Below are positions 7,446 to 15,205 of a DNA stretch of 64,000 bases, one piece after another. Source of the DNA: an uncultured Lachnospiraceae bacterium (GTDB lineage Bacteria > Bacillota > Clostridia > Lachnospirales > Lachnospiraceae); NCBI GenBank assembly GCA_947629585.1, contig CANREH010000003.1, positions 1-64,000 of the forward strand. The letters run 5' to 3'. A model generated the notes under the pieces. That model was not told where the DNA came from, did no database searches, and saw only the letters and a list, made by a program, of their open reading frames with translations. The first letter of the stretch is position 1. Every line of letters starts with the position of its first letter. A program made the translations under genes and the position numbers.

Positions 7446-9626
7446 ATGAAAAAAATCATGATAGTTCTGTTGTTTGCTGTGGTAATTCTTGCAGGCTGCG
7501 GAAAGGAAGAGAAAGCTGCCAAAGAGAAAAAGGAGCAGGAGAAGATTGTAGAAAGCGGTTCCTGGCAGATGGATTCTGTCGGCGGGGACAGCGCGGAAAC
7601 AGAAACCGGAGCAGGTATTGAGAAAACAGGAACAGAAACGGAAGGATGGGAATACCGGGCGCTGACGAGCCAGGGGGAGAATATTTATGCTCTTTCTGAA
7701 AAAGGGGAGGAGGCAGCGCTGTCCATTCTTGACCGGAAAGGAACTGCGGTAAAAACCGTTTCCCTTGAGAGAGAAAAGAAAACGCAGGCGCAAAATATCT
7801 TTGTAAGCGATGGTGTCCTGGGCGTGGTATCCGTTTTGGGGGACAGCGTATATTATGAGCGTTATGACATGGAGGGGAAGCAGCTTTCCTGTTCGGCAGC
7901 CGGGGAAAGTTCCGTAACGGCAGGAAACTGCTGCGCTTCCGGAGACGGATATTTTTGTTATGATTCTAATGAAAAGAAATTTACATTCTACGGCGCAGAC
8001 GGAAAAATGGGCTGGGAAAGAAAGCTTGAGGCGCAGCTCTGGTATGACTGCATGGCCTGCGGGCCGGACGGGGATTTTTATATCCTTGTTTTTGGGGATA
8101 AGATTGAAGGAAAGCGGCTTTTGCTGCTTGATCCCGGGACAGGAGAGACGAAAAAGGAGATGGATCTGCCAAAGGCCGATATTTCGGATATTCCGCAGAT
8201 GTTTTTTGGAGAACAAGGAGAGGAGCTTTATCTGTACAGCGCAGGCACCGGAATTTACCGCATAGATATGAAAACAGAGGAATGCGTACAGCTCTTAGAC
8301 TGGGCGGGGAGCGGGATTGACGGAGAAAAAGTCACCGGGGTCTGCCCGTATGAGGAAGGTTTTCTCTGCATTTCCGGCGGCGTGGGGCTTTCCCGTCTCA
8401 CTCTGGGGGAAAAAGAGGAAAAACAGGTGCTGGTGCTGGGGATTAATGACCGAAACAGAGAGATTTTGGACGCTGTGAGGGAGTTTAACAAGGGACATCA
8501 GATCCAGGTCAAGGTTAAGGATTATTCCTGTTATCCGCCCAACGATCCCGGGACGAAGCTTCAGTTGGATATTGCGAAAGGGGAATGCCCGGACATTCTC
8601 GATCAGTCGGTTATGGGCATGGAGAGCCTGATGGACAAAGGAGCGTTTGAGGATTTGTATTCTTATATGGAGAAAGATCCGCAGATGCAGCCGGAACTGT
8701 TTTTGGACAATGTCTTAAAGTTAATGGAAAGGGACGGGAAACTGTATTTTATGCCGACAGGCTTTTCACTGGAGGTTTTGACGTGCAGGAAAGACCTTCT
8801 GGGAGAAGAAAACGCTGCGGTAAAAGATCAGAAAGAAGGAATCTCCCTGGAAACATTAAGGAGCCTGAAGAAGAAAAATCCGGACAAAAGCGTATTCGGC
8901 GGAAGTGTGTCAAACTCGCGGGAGGGAGTTCTTGCCGCCATTTTGTTAAGCGGAGCGGTAGAGCCGTATTTTGCCTCGGAAGAAGCTGAGGAGAAATTAA
9001 AACAGCTTTTGGAATTCAGCAGGACCTTTCCGGAGAATGATCTCGGAACGAACTCCTTTTTATACCTGGAAGATGAGCTTAGGAGTGGAAGCAGCCTGTT
9101 TCATGTATTTGATATTTCGTCTCTTTCGTATGATGGTTTTTTTAAAGTTTTAGACAATGGTTACGGAAAAGGGAACTATGCCATTGCAGGGTATCCGTCC
9201 ATAGAAGGCAGCGGCGTTTATTTAAAGCAGATGAGGAGCCAGCCGAAGCTGGGAATTTCATCTTCCTGTAAGAATAAAGAAGCGGCATGGGAGTTTGTGC
9301 GTTTCCTGCTGATGGAGAAAGTGCAGGAGAGTAATCTGTTAAGCGGCCTGCCGGTACGAAAGAAAGCCTTTGAGAAAAAATTAACGAAAGAATATGTGGA
9401 TGAAAACGGGAAAAAGAGATCGATCTCAAAAAAAGAAAAAAAGCTGGCTTACCGGCTGGTGGATTCCGCCGGGTACTGCCTGGTGGAAGGAAATTCCGTA
9501 GAAGCTGACCTTCGGGAAATCATCTTAGAGGAGGCGGGAAGCTATTTTTCCGGCGACAAGAGCGTGGACGAGGTTATGAAGGTCATCAAAAACAGGGTGA
9601 GCCTGTTTATCAGCGAGCAGGAGTAA
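7446..9626 (+). CDS. Lipoprotein, propeller-like half fused to solute-binding-protein-like half (copy 2)
   Basis: A 726-residue tandem paralogue of the preceding gene, with the same architecture and long identical blocks (TKLQLDIA.GECPDILDQS, MDKGAF, DPQMQPELFLD, GISSSCKNKEAAWEFVR). The lipobox is LAGC in MKKIMIVLLFAVVILAGC. The propeller-like half has diverged more than the binding half. Start at 7446 has GGGGAG 7 nt upstream; ATG 7440 is too close to it. The last residues of both genes (YFSGDKS.DE.MKVI..RV.LF.SE.E) align, showing duplication of the whole gene. Nothing adjacent identifies the ligand. Confidence 0.7.
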   Translation: MKKIMIVLLFAVVILAGCGKEEKAAKEKKEQEKIVESGSWQMDSVGGDSAETETGAGIEKTGTETEGWEYRALTSQGENIYALSEKGEEAALSILDRKGTAVKTVSLEREKKTQAQNIFVSDGVLGVVSVLGDSVYYERYDMEGKQLSCSAAGESSVTAGNCCASGDGYFCYDSNEKKFTFYGADGKMGWERKLEAQLWYDCMACGPDGDFYILVFGDKIEGKRLLLLDPGTGETKKEMDLPKADISDIPQMFFGEQGEELYLYSAGTGIYRIDMKTEECVQLLDWAGSGIDGEKVTGVCPYEEGFLCISGGVGLSRLTLGEKEEKQVLVLGINDRNREILDAVREFNKGHQIQVKVKDYSCYPPNDPGTKLQLDIAKGECPDILDQSVMGMESLMDKGAFEDLYSYMEKDPQMQPELFLDNVLKLMERDGKLYFMPTGFSLEVLTCRKDLLGEENAAVKDQKEGISLETLRSLKKKNPDKSVFGGSVSNSREGVLAAILLSGAVEPYFASEEAEEKLKQLLEFSRTFPENDLGTNSFLYLEDELRSGSSLFHVFDISSLSYDGFFKVLDNGYGKGNYAIAGYPSIEGSGVYLKQMRSQPKLGISSSCKNKEAAWEFVRFLLMEKVQESNLLSGLPVRKKAFEKKLTKEYVDENGKKRSISKKEKKLAYRLVDSAGYCLVEGNSVEADLREIILEEAGSYFSGDKSVDEVMKVIKNRVSLFISEQE

Positions 9627-9975
9627 GCCGGAAGGGAGAAAAAAGCGTAACAGTTCAACTAAACTTCCATGCCGGGCATGCCCGGCACTACCATGAATAA
9701 AAGCCCACCGGGGAGCTTCGTGCTTTCGCACTCTCGCTCCCCTGCCCATATTCGCAAATCGTGCTGCTCTCATTCGTTCGCATCACTGTTTTGCTCATAC
9801 GGGTTAGCGTCTCTCATACAGGACCAGGCTGGCAAGCAAGCTTGCCGTCTGTTCCTGTATGGAGACTGGGCTTTCATAGTAAGAAAAGATAGAGGAACAT
9901 TGTGGAAAGCGGAGCCGGAATCCATATCCGGCTTCGCTTTCATTACCGATAATTTCCATAGTTTTTTCGAAATTC
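9627..9975. other. Palindrome-rich intergenic region, no gene supported
   Basis: The stretch contains a 16-bp perfect palindrome (9671-9686), a nested hairpin GGGGAGC...GCTCCCC with inner GTGC/GCAC (9710-9742), and a long hairpin at 9812-9865 whose outer arms ATACAGGA and TCCTGTAT enclose an inner GGCAAG/CTTGCC stem. It begins with GTAACAGTTCA at 9647, identical to the outer 11 bases of the MITE-like element at 12260, but no matching right end was found. An ORF at 9669-10010 only reads through these palindromes. A further GC hairpin (about 9906-9942) lies near the end of the minus-strand gene that follows. Confidence 0.6.
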
Positions 9976-10227
9976 CTACATTTTTTTCTGCTCTGCAATC
10001 AGATCCATAAAGACATCGTCTCTATTGGGAACGGAATATCCCTTTCTGCTTTCCTTGCAGGTATAGAATTTGAGGATATTTCCGCTTTCCATTGCAATAT
10101 GGGAGCTGTTGCATTCGTCAAAATTGCGCTGGTACGGAAGCCTGTCATATAAATCCTCTCCCGGATCATGCGTAATAAAGTTATGCTTTGGAGAAAGATT
10201 CCATGTCTCGCTTGGCATTTTTCCCAA
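9976..10227 (-). CDS. Small hypothetical protein
   Basis: About 83 residues with no recognised domain. The composition is that of a globular protein (NFITHDPGEDLYDRLPYQ, NILKFYTCKESRKGYSVPNRDD). On the minus strand AAAGGGTGA precedes a TTG at 10227 by about 6 nt; a GTG at 10236 overlaps that site and an ATG at 10218 is also in frame. It stands alone, divergent from truA and convergent with the lipoprotein pair. The reading frame has no competing ORF on the plus strand. Function unknown. Confidence 0.5.
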   Translation of the reverse strand: MGKMPSETWNLSPKHNFITHDPGEDLYDRLPYQRNFDECNSSHIAMESGNILKFYTCKESRKGYSVPNRDDVFMDLIAEQKKM

Positions 10228-10495
10228 AAAAATCACCCTTTCTTTTTAATAAAATAATATTTGTTCCGATAGGAGAAATCCATAAAAATCTTAAGAATAG
10301 TATATAATAAATGTATAGGACTTTCAATAGAAAACCATTTAAATTTGGAAAAACTTACAGTGTGATATGGGATTCAAGTATGATATAATATAATTTAACC
10401 CAAAGGCTTTTGAGCACAGGCACGCAGGAGACAGAGGGCAGGAAAGGCAGTAGAACAAACAGCAGAATAAAAAGCAGAACAGAAAGGAAACTACC

Positions 10496-11242
10496 ATGAG
10501 AAATTTTAAATTGGTAATAGAATACGACGGTTCCAGGTATATCGGCTGGCAGAAGAATCCGAAAAAGAAAGGCAGCCAGAGCGTGCAGGAAAAACTGGAG
10601 GAAGTTCTTTCCCGCATGGAAGGGGAAACGGTGGAAGTCATTGGAGCCGCAAGGACGGAAGCCGGGGTTCATGCAAGGGGACAGGCTGCCAATTTTAAAA
10701 GTAATACGCAGATGAAGCCGTATGAAATCCGTCATTATTTAAGCCGTTTCCTTCCGAGGGATATTGCGGTTTTAAATGTGCTGGAAGTTCCGGAGAGATT
10801 CCATGCGAGTTACAATGCGGTTTCTTTTGAATATGAATATCTGATTGCACTGGGGGAGCATGAATCGGTCTTTGAAAGAAAGTATCATTATTACAGCTTT
10901 CATTCCCTGGATGTTGCGAAAATGAAGGAAGCGGCAAAAATTCTGGTTGGAAAGCATGATTTTTCAGCATTTGCGGACAATAAAAAAATGAAAAAATCGA
11001 CCATAAGAGAAATTTTTGATATTACTGTTTACGGTACGCCGGAAGAAGTCAGCATTACCGTGCGGGGAGATGATTTCTGGCCGTTTTTTGTCAGGATCCT
11101 GGCTGCTGTGCTGATGGAGGTTGGTTACGGACATATGGACATAAAAAGAGTGCGGGAGATTTTGGACAGTAAGGATCGATCCCTTGCACCGGAAGCGGCG
11201 GAGGCAAGAGGGCTGTTTTTGCAGGAAGTTTATTATTCATAA
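10496..11242 (+). CDS. truA: TruA-family tRNA pseudouridine synthase with Asp-to-Glu at the catalytic site
   Basis: A 248-residue protein of normal TruA length, which would make pseudouridine at tRNA positions 38-40. Family landmarks are present: YDGSRYIGWQ near the start, the RTxAGVHARGQ motif at residues about 50-60, and the C-terminal FFVRILAAVLMEVGYG helix. The family's catalytic motif is GRTDAGVHA with an invariant nucleophilic Asp; here the codons read AGG ACG GAA GCC, giving RTEAGVHA. A Glu at this position is expected to be inactive or severely impaired, so this may be a paralogue with a binding role, with an ordinary truA elsewhere in the genome. Start ATG 10496 follows AAAGGAAACTACC. 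The next gene begins 15 bp downstream. Confidence 0.85.
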   Translation: MRNFKLVIEYDGSRYIGWQKNPKKKGSQSVQEKLEEVLSRMEGETVEVIGAARTEAGVHARGQAANFKSNTQMKPYEIRHYLSRFLPRDIAVLNVLEVPERFHASYNAVSFEYEYLIALGEHESVFERKYHYYSFHSLDVAKMKEAAKILVGKHDFSAFADNKKMKKSTIREIFDITVYGTPEEVSITVRGDDFWPFFVRILAAVLMEVGYGHMDIKRVREILDSKDRSLAPEAAEARGLFLQEVYYS

Positions 11243-11257
11243 AAGCGGAGAGGAGAA

Positions 11258-12226
11258 TTGAAAAATAATAAAATTATGAAAGTTTATGTTTGTCCGGTAT
11301 GTGATCATGTCCTGCGGGGGCGGCATTATTGCAGGATCTGCCATTCTTTTGTAAAGAAGCCATATTATATCGATCAGAATTATTCTATGGATCGGATTAG
11401 TGCAGAGCCGAATATGCCGAGGGAACAAAAGCGTGATCAAGATAATCATACAAAAGAAAAGGCGCCGAAAAAGCAGGGCGGCAATGGAAAAAAAGAAAAG
11501 CGCAGGTTTTCTGTGATCTGGAAAATTTTTATTATTTACGTGCTTTTCCAGATAGCTATGGCAATAGGGAGCGCTGTTCTTGCAAATCTTCCGGAAGGAT
11601 TTTTTGAGAGAAGAGGCACGCATAACACAGAGGATTTTACGGGTGTCAGTGAGCTGCCGGTAGATGACGAAACGCAGAGCGGCTGGAATTATGAGGAACT
11701 GGACTATGACCGGATTATGGAAGAGGGGGAGGAGTGTACAGGACATCTGCATTTTGACATAGACGGGCAGGAATTTTTAGGAGAGCTTCAGCAGAAGTTA
11801 AGCGATGCCGATTTTGAAGTTGTAAACGAAGAAGAAGCTATGCAGAACTATTTAGCGGAAAGTAAGGAGGACGGGGAAGCGGTCACGTTTTATGAAACTT
11901 ACCGGACGTTTTATCTGTCGGACGATTATTCAGAATATTATCGGCAGATGCAGGACACGGTCAGCGGGCGGCTGATCAATACGGAGATTGCAAGCGGAGA
12001 TTATGACAGAGTGTATTATTATATCATTTCCGCTGTTGACATTTTGCTCCAGGACAGTGAGGATGAGAAAAGGCGGACAAAAGATACTGTAGACAGGCTT
12101 TTGGAAAAGTTAGCCGGGGGAGAGTCCGAAGAATATTTTTCTGAAACGATTGGGGATATCGTCGTTTCCGGATACGTGGATACTTATCAGGAAACGACGT
12201 CTTACCATGTCGCCTTGTCCAAATAA
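11258..12226 (+). CDS. Zinc-ribbon single-pass membrane protein of unknown function
   Basis: A 322-residue protein. It opens with a zinc ribbon (CPVCDH...CRICHSF, two CxxC pairs), then a Lys/Glu-rich linker, one TM helix at about 88-110 (WKIFIIYVLFQIAMAIGSAVL), and an extracytoplasmic acidic alpha/beta region of about 200 residues with no recognised domain. The start is TTG at 11258, directly behind GGAGAGGAG; the next ATG (11276) has no ribosome site. It sits 15 bp after the TruA gene and probably shares its transcript. The layout (cytoplasmic zinc ribbon, TM, outer domain) is seen in many uncharacterised Clostridia proteins. Confidence 0.7.
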   Translation: MKNNKIMKVYVCPVCDHVLRGRHYCRICHSFVKKPYYIDQNYSMDRISAEPNMPREQKRDQDNHTKEKAPKKQGGNGKKEKRRFSVIWKIFIIYVLFQIAMAIGSAVLANLPEGFFERRGTHNTEDFTGVSELPVDDETQSGWNYEELDYDRIMEEGEECTGHLHFDIDGQEFLGELQQKLSDADFEVVNEEEAMQNYLAESKEDGEAVTFYETYRTFYLSDDYSEYYRQMQDTVSGRLINTEIASGDYDRVYYYIISAVDILLQDSEDEKRRTKDTVDRLLEKLAGGESEEYFSETIGDIVVSGYVDTYQETTSYHVALSK

Positions 12227-12258
12227 AGGCGGCAGCCCCCCGGCATTTTTATAGTAGG

Positions 12259-12431
12259 ATAACAGTTCAGCCATCAGCTCGATTTGGCTGCTTTGCAGCC
12301 TGTTTCGCCGCTAAAGCGGCTAAAATCTCGCTTCTGGCATGCGCCATATGTCAAAAATAGTGAAAATTGTCCCTTACAAGTAAACTTGACGGTTCAATTT
12401 TCCTATTTTTGCCGCATGGCTGAACTGTTAC
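12259..12431 (+). mobile_element. MITE-like element, copy A
   Basis: A non-coding element of 171-173 bp with perfect 15-bp terminal inverted repeats (TAACAGTTCAGCCAT and its complement). It is the reverse complement of 48167-48339, from which it differs by a few substitutions and two one-base indels. Inside are several small palindromes (GGCTGCTTTGCAGCC, GCCGCTAAAGCGGC). No target duplication is evident at this copy. It lies between a convergent gene pair, after 11258-12226 and before the end of the minus-strand chemoreceptor. Confidence 0.88.
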
Positions 12432-12437
12432 GCAAGA

Positions 12438-14915
12438 TTATGTCCGGAAGAAGTTTAAATCGTTTTCCAGGCTGTCTGCCATTTCCTTGAGTTTGCCTGA
12501 CGAATCTGCTAGGCGCTCAATATTGTGGTTGAAATCGGTCATGGATGCCGTTGTTTCTTCACTGGAAGCCGCGTTTTCTTCTGAAATTGAAGCAAGCCCG
12601 GTGATGATAGTTTCTACGCTGCGCCGCGCTTCGTCGAACAGCACGGTCTTTCCACGGATTTCTTCCGTCTCTTTTCCCGAGTTTTTGATCCCCTGTTCCA
12701 GGGAGCCGAAATGAACCCGTGTCTGTTCCAGTTTTTTCTGCTGGTTTTCAACAATTTCTGTTACATCATCGACAATCTGTACCGTCAGATTCGCTTCCTG
12801 CGCAAGATCCGCAATGATTTTGTTGATGATATCTGCAGATTCGCTGGACTGTTCCGCCAGTTTTTGTATTTCGGAAGCGACTACGGCAAACCCTTTTCCG
12901 GCTTCCCCTGCGCGCGCTGCCTCAATGCTGGCATTCAGAGAAAGCAGATTTGTCTGATCCGCAATCGAAGTGATTAATTCGGTGGCTTCCCGGATTCTCT
13001 GTACAGATTCATTGGTTGTGTGCGTCTGCCTTACCACCTGGGAGAACACATCCTCTGTTTTTTGGTTTGCTTCGCTTAACTCGTCCATAAATCCCGAGGA
13101 TTCTTTGCTGATCTGGTGCATTTCCCGCATGAATTTAGCCAGGCGCTCTACGTTTGCTACAATGTCTTTGAATGCCGCGCTCATCTTCTGGATCTGTCCC
13201 GCTGCGTTGTCCACCTCTGTCGCCTGTGTGGATGCTCCGTTCGAGATTCCCTCCACCGCCATGCCGATTTCGGAGGAGGTCCGGCTGCTGCTTTCCGCCA
13301 TGTTGTCAAGCTCTTCTCCGGCGGTTTTTACTGCACGTGAAATATTCTGCACGGAGAAGATTACTTCTGAAAGCCGTTCCAGGAAATGATTTACATAATT
13401 TCCGAACAGCGAAAATTCGTCCCTGCGTTTGATTTCTGCGCGGACAGAAAGATTGCCGTCCGTCATCTCGGAGAGGGTCTTGCTGAAGATACGTATGCTC
13501 TCGCTCATGGTCCGGTCGATATATCCTGTCATCAGTAAGAGGACTGCGCTGCTTGCCGCTAAGACGATAAAGATCATCACAATAAGCTCCCGTTTTGTGT
13601 TTGCGGTATCGTGTTCCACGCTGCTTACCACTTCATCTAAGAGTGTCTGCAGTTGATTTGAGAGTTTGGTGTTTTCCTGCCTTTTTTCGATGATCTGCTG
13701 ATCCTGCACAGCCATAGTGTCAAGCGCTGCAAGCTTTTTTTCCATTAATGCCCGGACCGGTTCCTTCTGTGTTTCTTCTACGGAATAAATTTCTATGCTG
13801 TCGCTGATTTCGTCAAATTTTGCGCGGACGCTGTCTTCGTCCTCCTGCGTGGCAGTACCTTCCGCAACGCGCTTGCTGTATGCGGCAAACAGATTATTGA
13901 GCGTTACCATGTTCGCATCAAAATCGTATTTTTCCGCCAGAGAAAATTCTACCTGCATATTGGTAAAATCGCCTTTTGTCATATATACGTCAAAGGTAAA
14001 GGAATCGTATTTTTCAAACGGGACATCTACGATCGGCAGCCTGACGAAATTTTCCAGCCATGACTCCTTGCCCGGCTCTCCCCCGTCGAATGTACATTCC
14101 GAAACCAGCGTGTCTATGCCGTTTACTTTTTCGATCGTTACGCCTCCGAAGCCGTTGCCGTAAGAGCTTGCAAGATCCTCCTGCGTGTATTTTGTGATGT
14201 CAAACGGCACGTCTCCGTCCGCACCGTGGAACATAAAGTTATTCATGTACACGGTTCCCTTGTAATTGGCGTTTGTTCCGCCAACGCGCAGAATCAGCCA
14301 GTCGCGCTTGCCGTGCTTCGGCATTTTGTCGGAATATGGAATGTAAAGGCATTTCTTTCCTTTTACTGTCACATATTTTTTATAGTCTTTCATGAACTTC
14401 CATGTCCCGTCCGCCCAGTTGGTGTCGTCCTGGATGGTCTGGATGGCGGCGTCCAGATCGGTGTCCTGCGCAAGGAAGTTCTGGTACTCCCCGCTTTCCG
14501 GTGAAAAACCGCGCGTTGTGGCAAGATCGAGGATTGCCGCATAATTTTCTTTGCACTGTGCAATCTGATCGCGCATCTGTGCGATCCGGCTGCGGTCTTT
14601 CTTGTTTCCAAGACGCTCCGCGCGTTCTGCGCTTTTCTCCATCTGGTCGAGATTGGACAAAATATTTTCCAGATAGGAATCGTCCAGAAAATACAGATAG
14701 GAGATATCAAGGCTCTGGTTATTGGACTGGGTGACGCTGATTGCGTTCATCTCCGCAAGCATTTTATTGTTAACGCTGTTTTTGTTGACTGCAGCAATTC
14801 CCATAATGCCAAGCAGCACGGACGCGGCGAGCGCAATAAGACCCATAAACAGGATCTTGCTTCTGATACTCTGCAGAAAATGTCCCTTTTCCGCAGGTTT
14901 CCCTGTTTTTTTCAT
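12438..14915 (-). CDS. Methyl-accepting chemotaxis protein with large extracellular domain
   Basis: An 825-residue chemoreceptor on the minus strand. TM1 is at about 20-45, then a very long extracellular part (about 46-450), TM2 at about 452-472 ([21 protein letters not shown]), HAMP, and a signalling region with tip [20 protein letters not shown]. The extracellular region is not a plain four-helix bundle. Helices at both ends frame a beta-rich block (about 190-330) with [22 protein letters not shown] and [15 protein letters not shown], similar in style to carbohydrate-binding jelly rolls; this resemblance is by eye only. The start has AAAGGGGG upstream. It is monocistronic, divergent from leuS. 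No che genes are nearby. Confidence 0.9.
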   Translation of the reverse strand: MKKTGKPAEKGHFLQSIRSKILFMGLIALAASVLLGIMGIAAVNKNSVNNKMLAEMNAISVTQSNNQSLDISYLYFLDDSYLENILSNLDQMEKSAERAERLGNKKDRSRIAQMRDQIAQCKENYAAILDLATTRGFSPESGEYQNFLAQDTDLDAAIQTIQDDTNWADGTWKFMKDYKKYVTVKGKKCLYIPYSDKMPKHGKRDWLILRVGGTNANYKGTVYMNNFMFHGADGDVPFDITKYTQEDLASSYGNGFGGVTIEKVNGIDTLVSECTFDGGEPGKESWLENFVRLPIVDVPFEKYDSFTFDVYMTKGDFTNMQVEFSLAEKYDFDANMVTLNNLFAAYSKRVAEGTATQEDEDSVRAKFDEISDSIEIYSVEETQKEPVRALMEKKLAALDTMAVQDQQIIEKRQENTKLSNQLQTLLDEVVSSVEHDTANTKRELIVMIFIVLAASSAVLLLMTGYIDRTMSESIRIFSKTLSEMTDGNLSVRAEIKRRDEFSLFGNYVNHFLERLSEVIFSVQNISRAVKTAGEELDNMAESSSRTSSEIGMAVEGISNGASTQATEVDNAAGQIQKMSAAFKDIVANVERLAKFMREMHQISKESSGFMDELSEANQKTEDVFSQVVRQTHTTNESVQRIREATELITSIADQTNLLSLNASIEAARAGEAGKGFAVVASEIQKLAEQSSESADIINKIIADLAQEANLTVQIVDDVTEIVENQQKKLEQTRVHFGSLEQGIKNSGKETEEIRGKTVLFDEARRSVETIITGLASISEENAASSEETTASMTDFNHNIERLADSSGKLKEMADSLENDLNFFRT

Positions 14916-15141
14916 ATGCTTCCCCCTTTGCTTCTGCCCGGGTTCAAGACTCGTTTATAAGTCTTAAACATGGGCTGAATGATTATCGTTTATCTCATAT
15001 CCGATTATATAGGACAAATATCATAATCTATATCATAATCATGCTTATTTTATATTCCTTTTTTCCTTAAAATTTTTTATTTTTTCTGGTTTTTCGTAAC
15101 TGCCTATGTGCTGTCTGCGGAATGATATGGTAAGATGGCAT
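14916..15141. other. Divergent AT-rich intergenic region
   Basis: This is the upstream region shared by the chemoreceptor (minus) and leuS (plus). Reading the minus strand, an ATTATGATAT unit is repeated twice in tandem near 15010-15045. No T-box specifier or antiterminator was found ahead of leuS. The leuS promoter follows at 15142. Confidence 0.5.
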
Positions 15142-15170
15142 TTGACAACGGCCGGAAATAGCGTTACAAT
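15142..15170 (+). promoter_or_regulatory. Consensus sigma-A promoter of leuS
   Basis: TTGACA at 15142-15147 and TACAAT at 15165-15170 are separated by exactly 17 bp. The predicted leader is only about 30 nt. Confidence 0.85.
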
Positions 15171-15205
15171 AAGAAAACATTAGAGTTACAAGGAGGAACG
15201 TTGCA

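Noticed and set aside
7188..8216. Minus-strand frame of 342 codons
   Set aside because: It is opposite to the end of one lipoprotein gene and the start of the next, and has no family features.
9669..10010. Plus-strand frame of 113 codons
   Set aside because: It reads through palindromes and partly over the antisense small gene; no ribosome site and no protein-like pattern.
14916..15205. T-box leader of leuS
   Set aside because: The promoter sits only about 30 nt before the ribosome site, leaving no space for a T-box.
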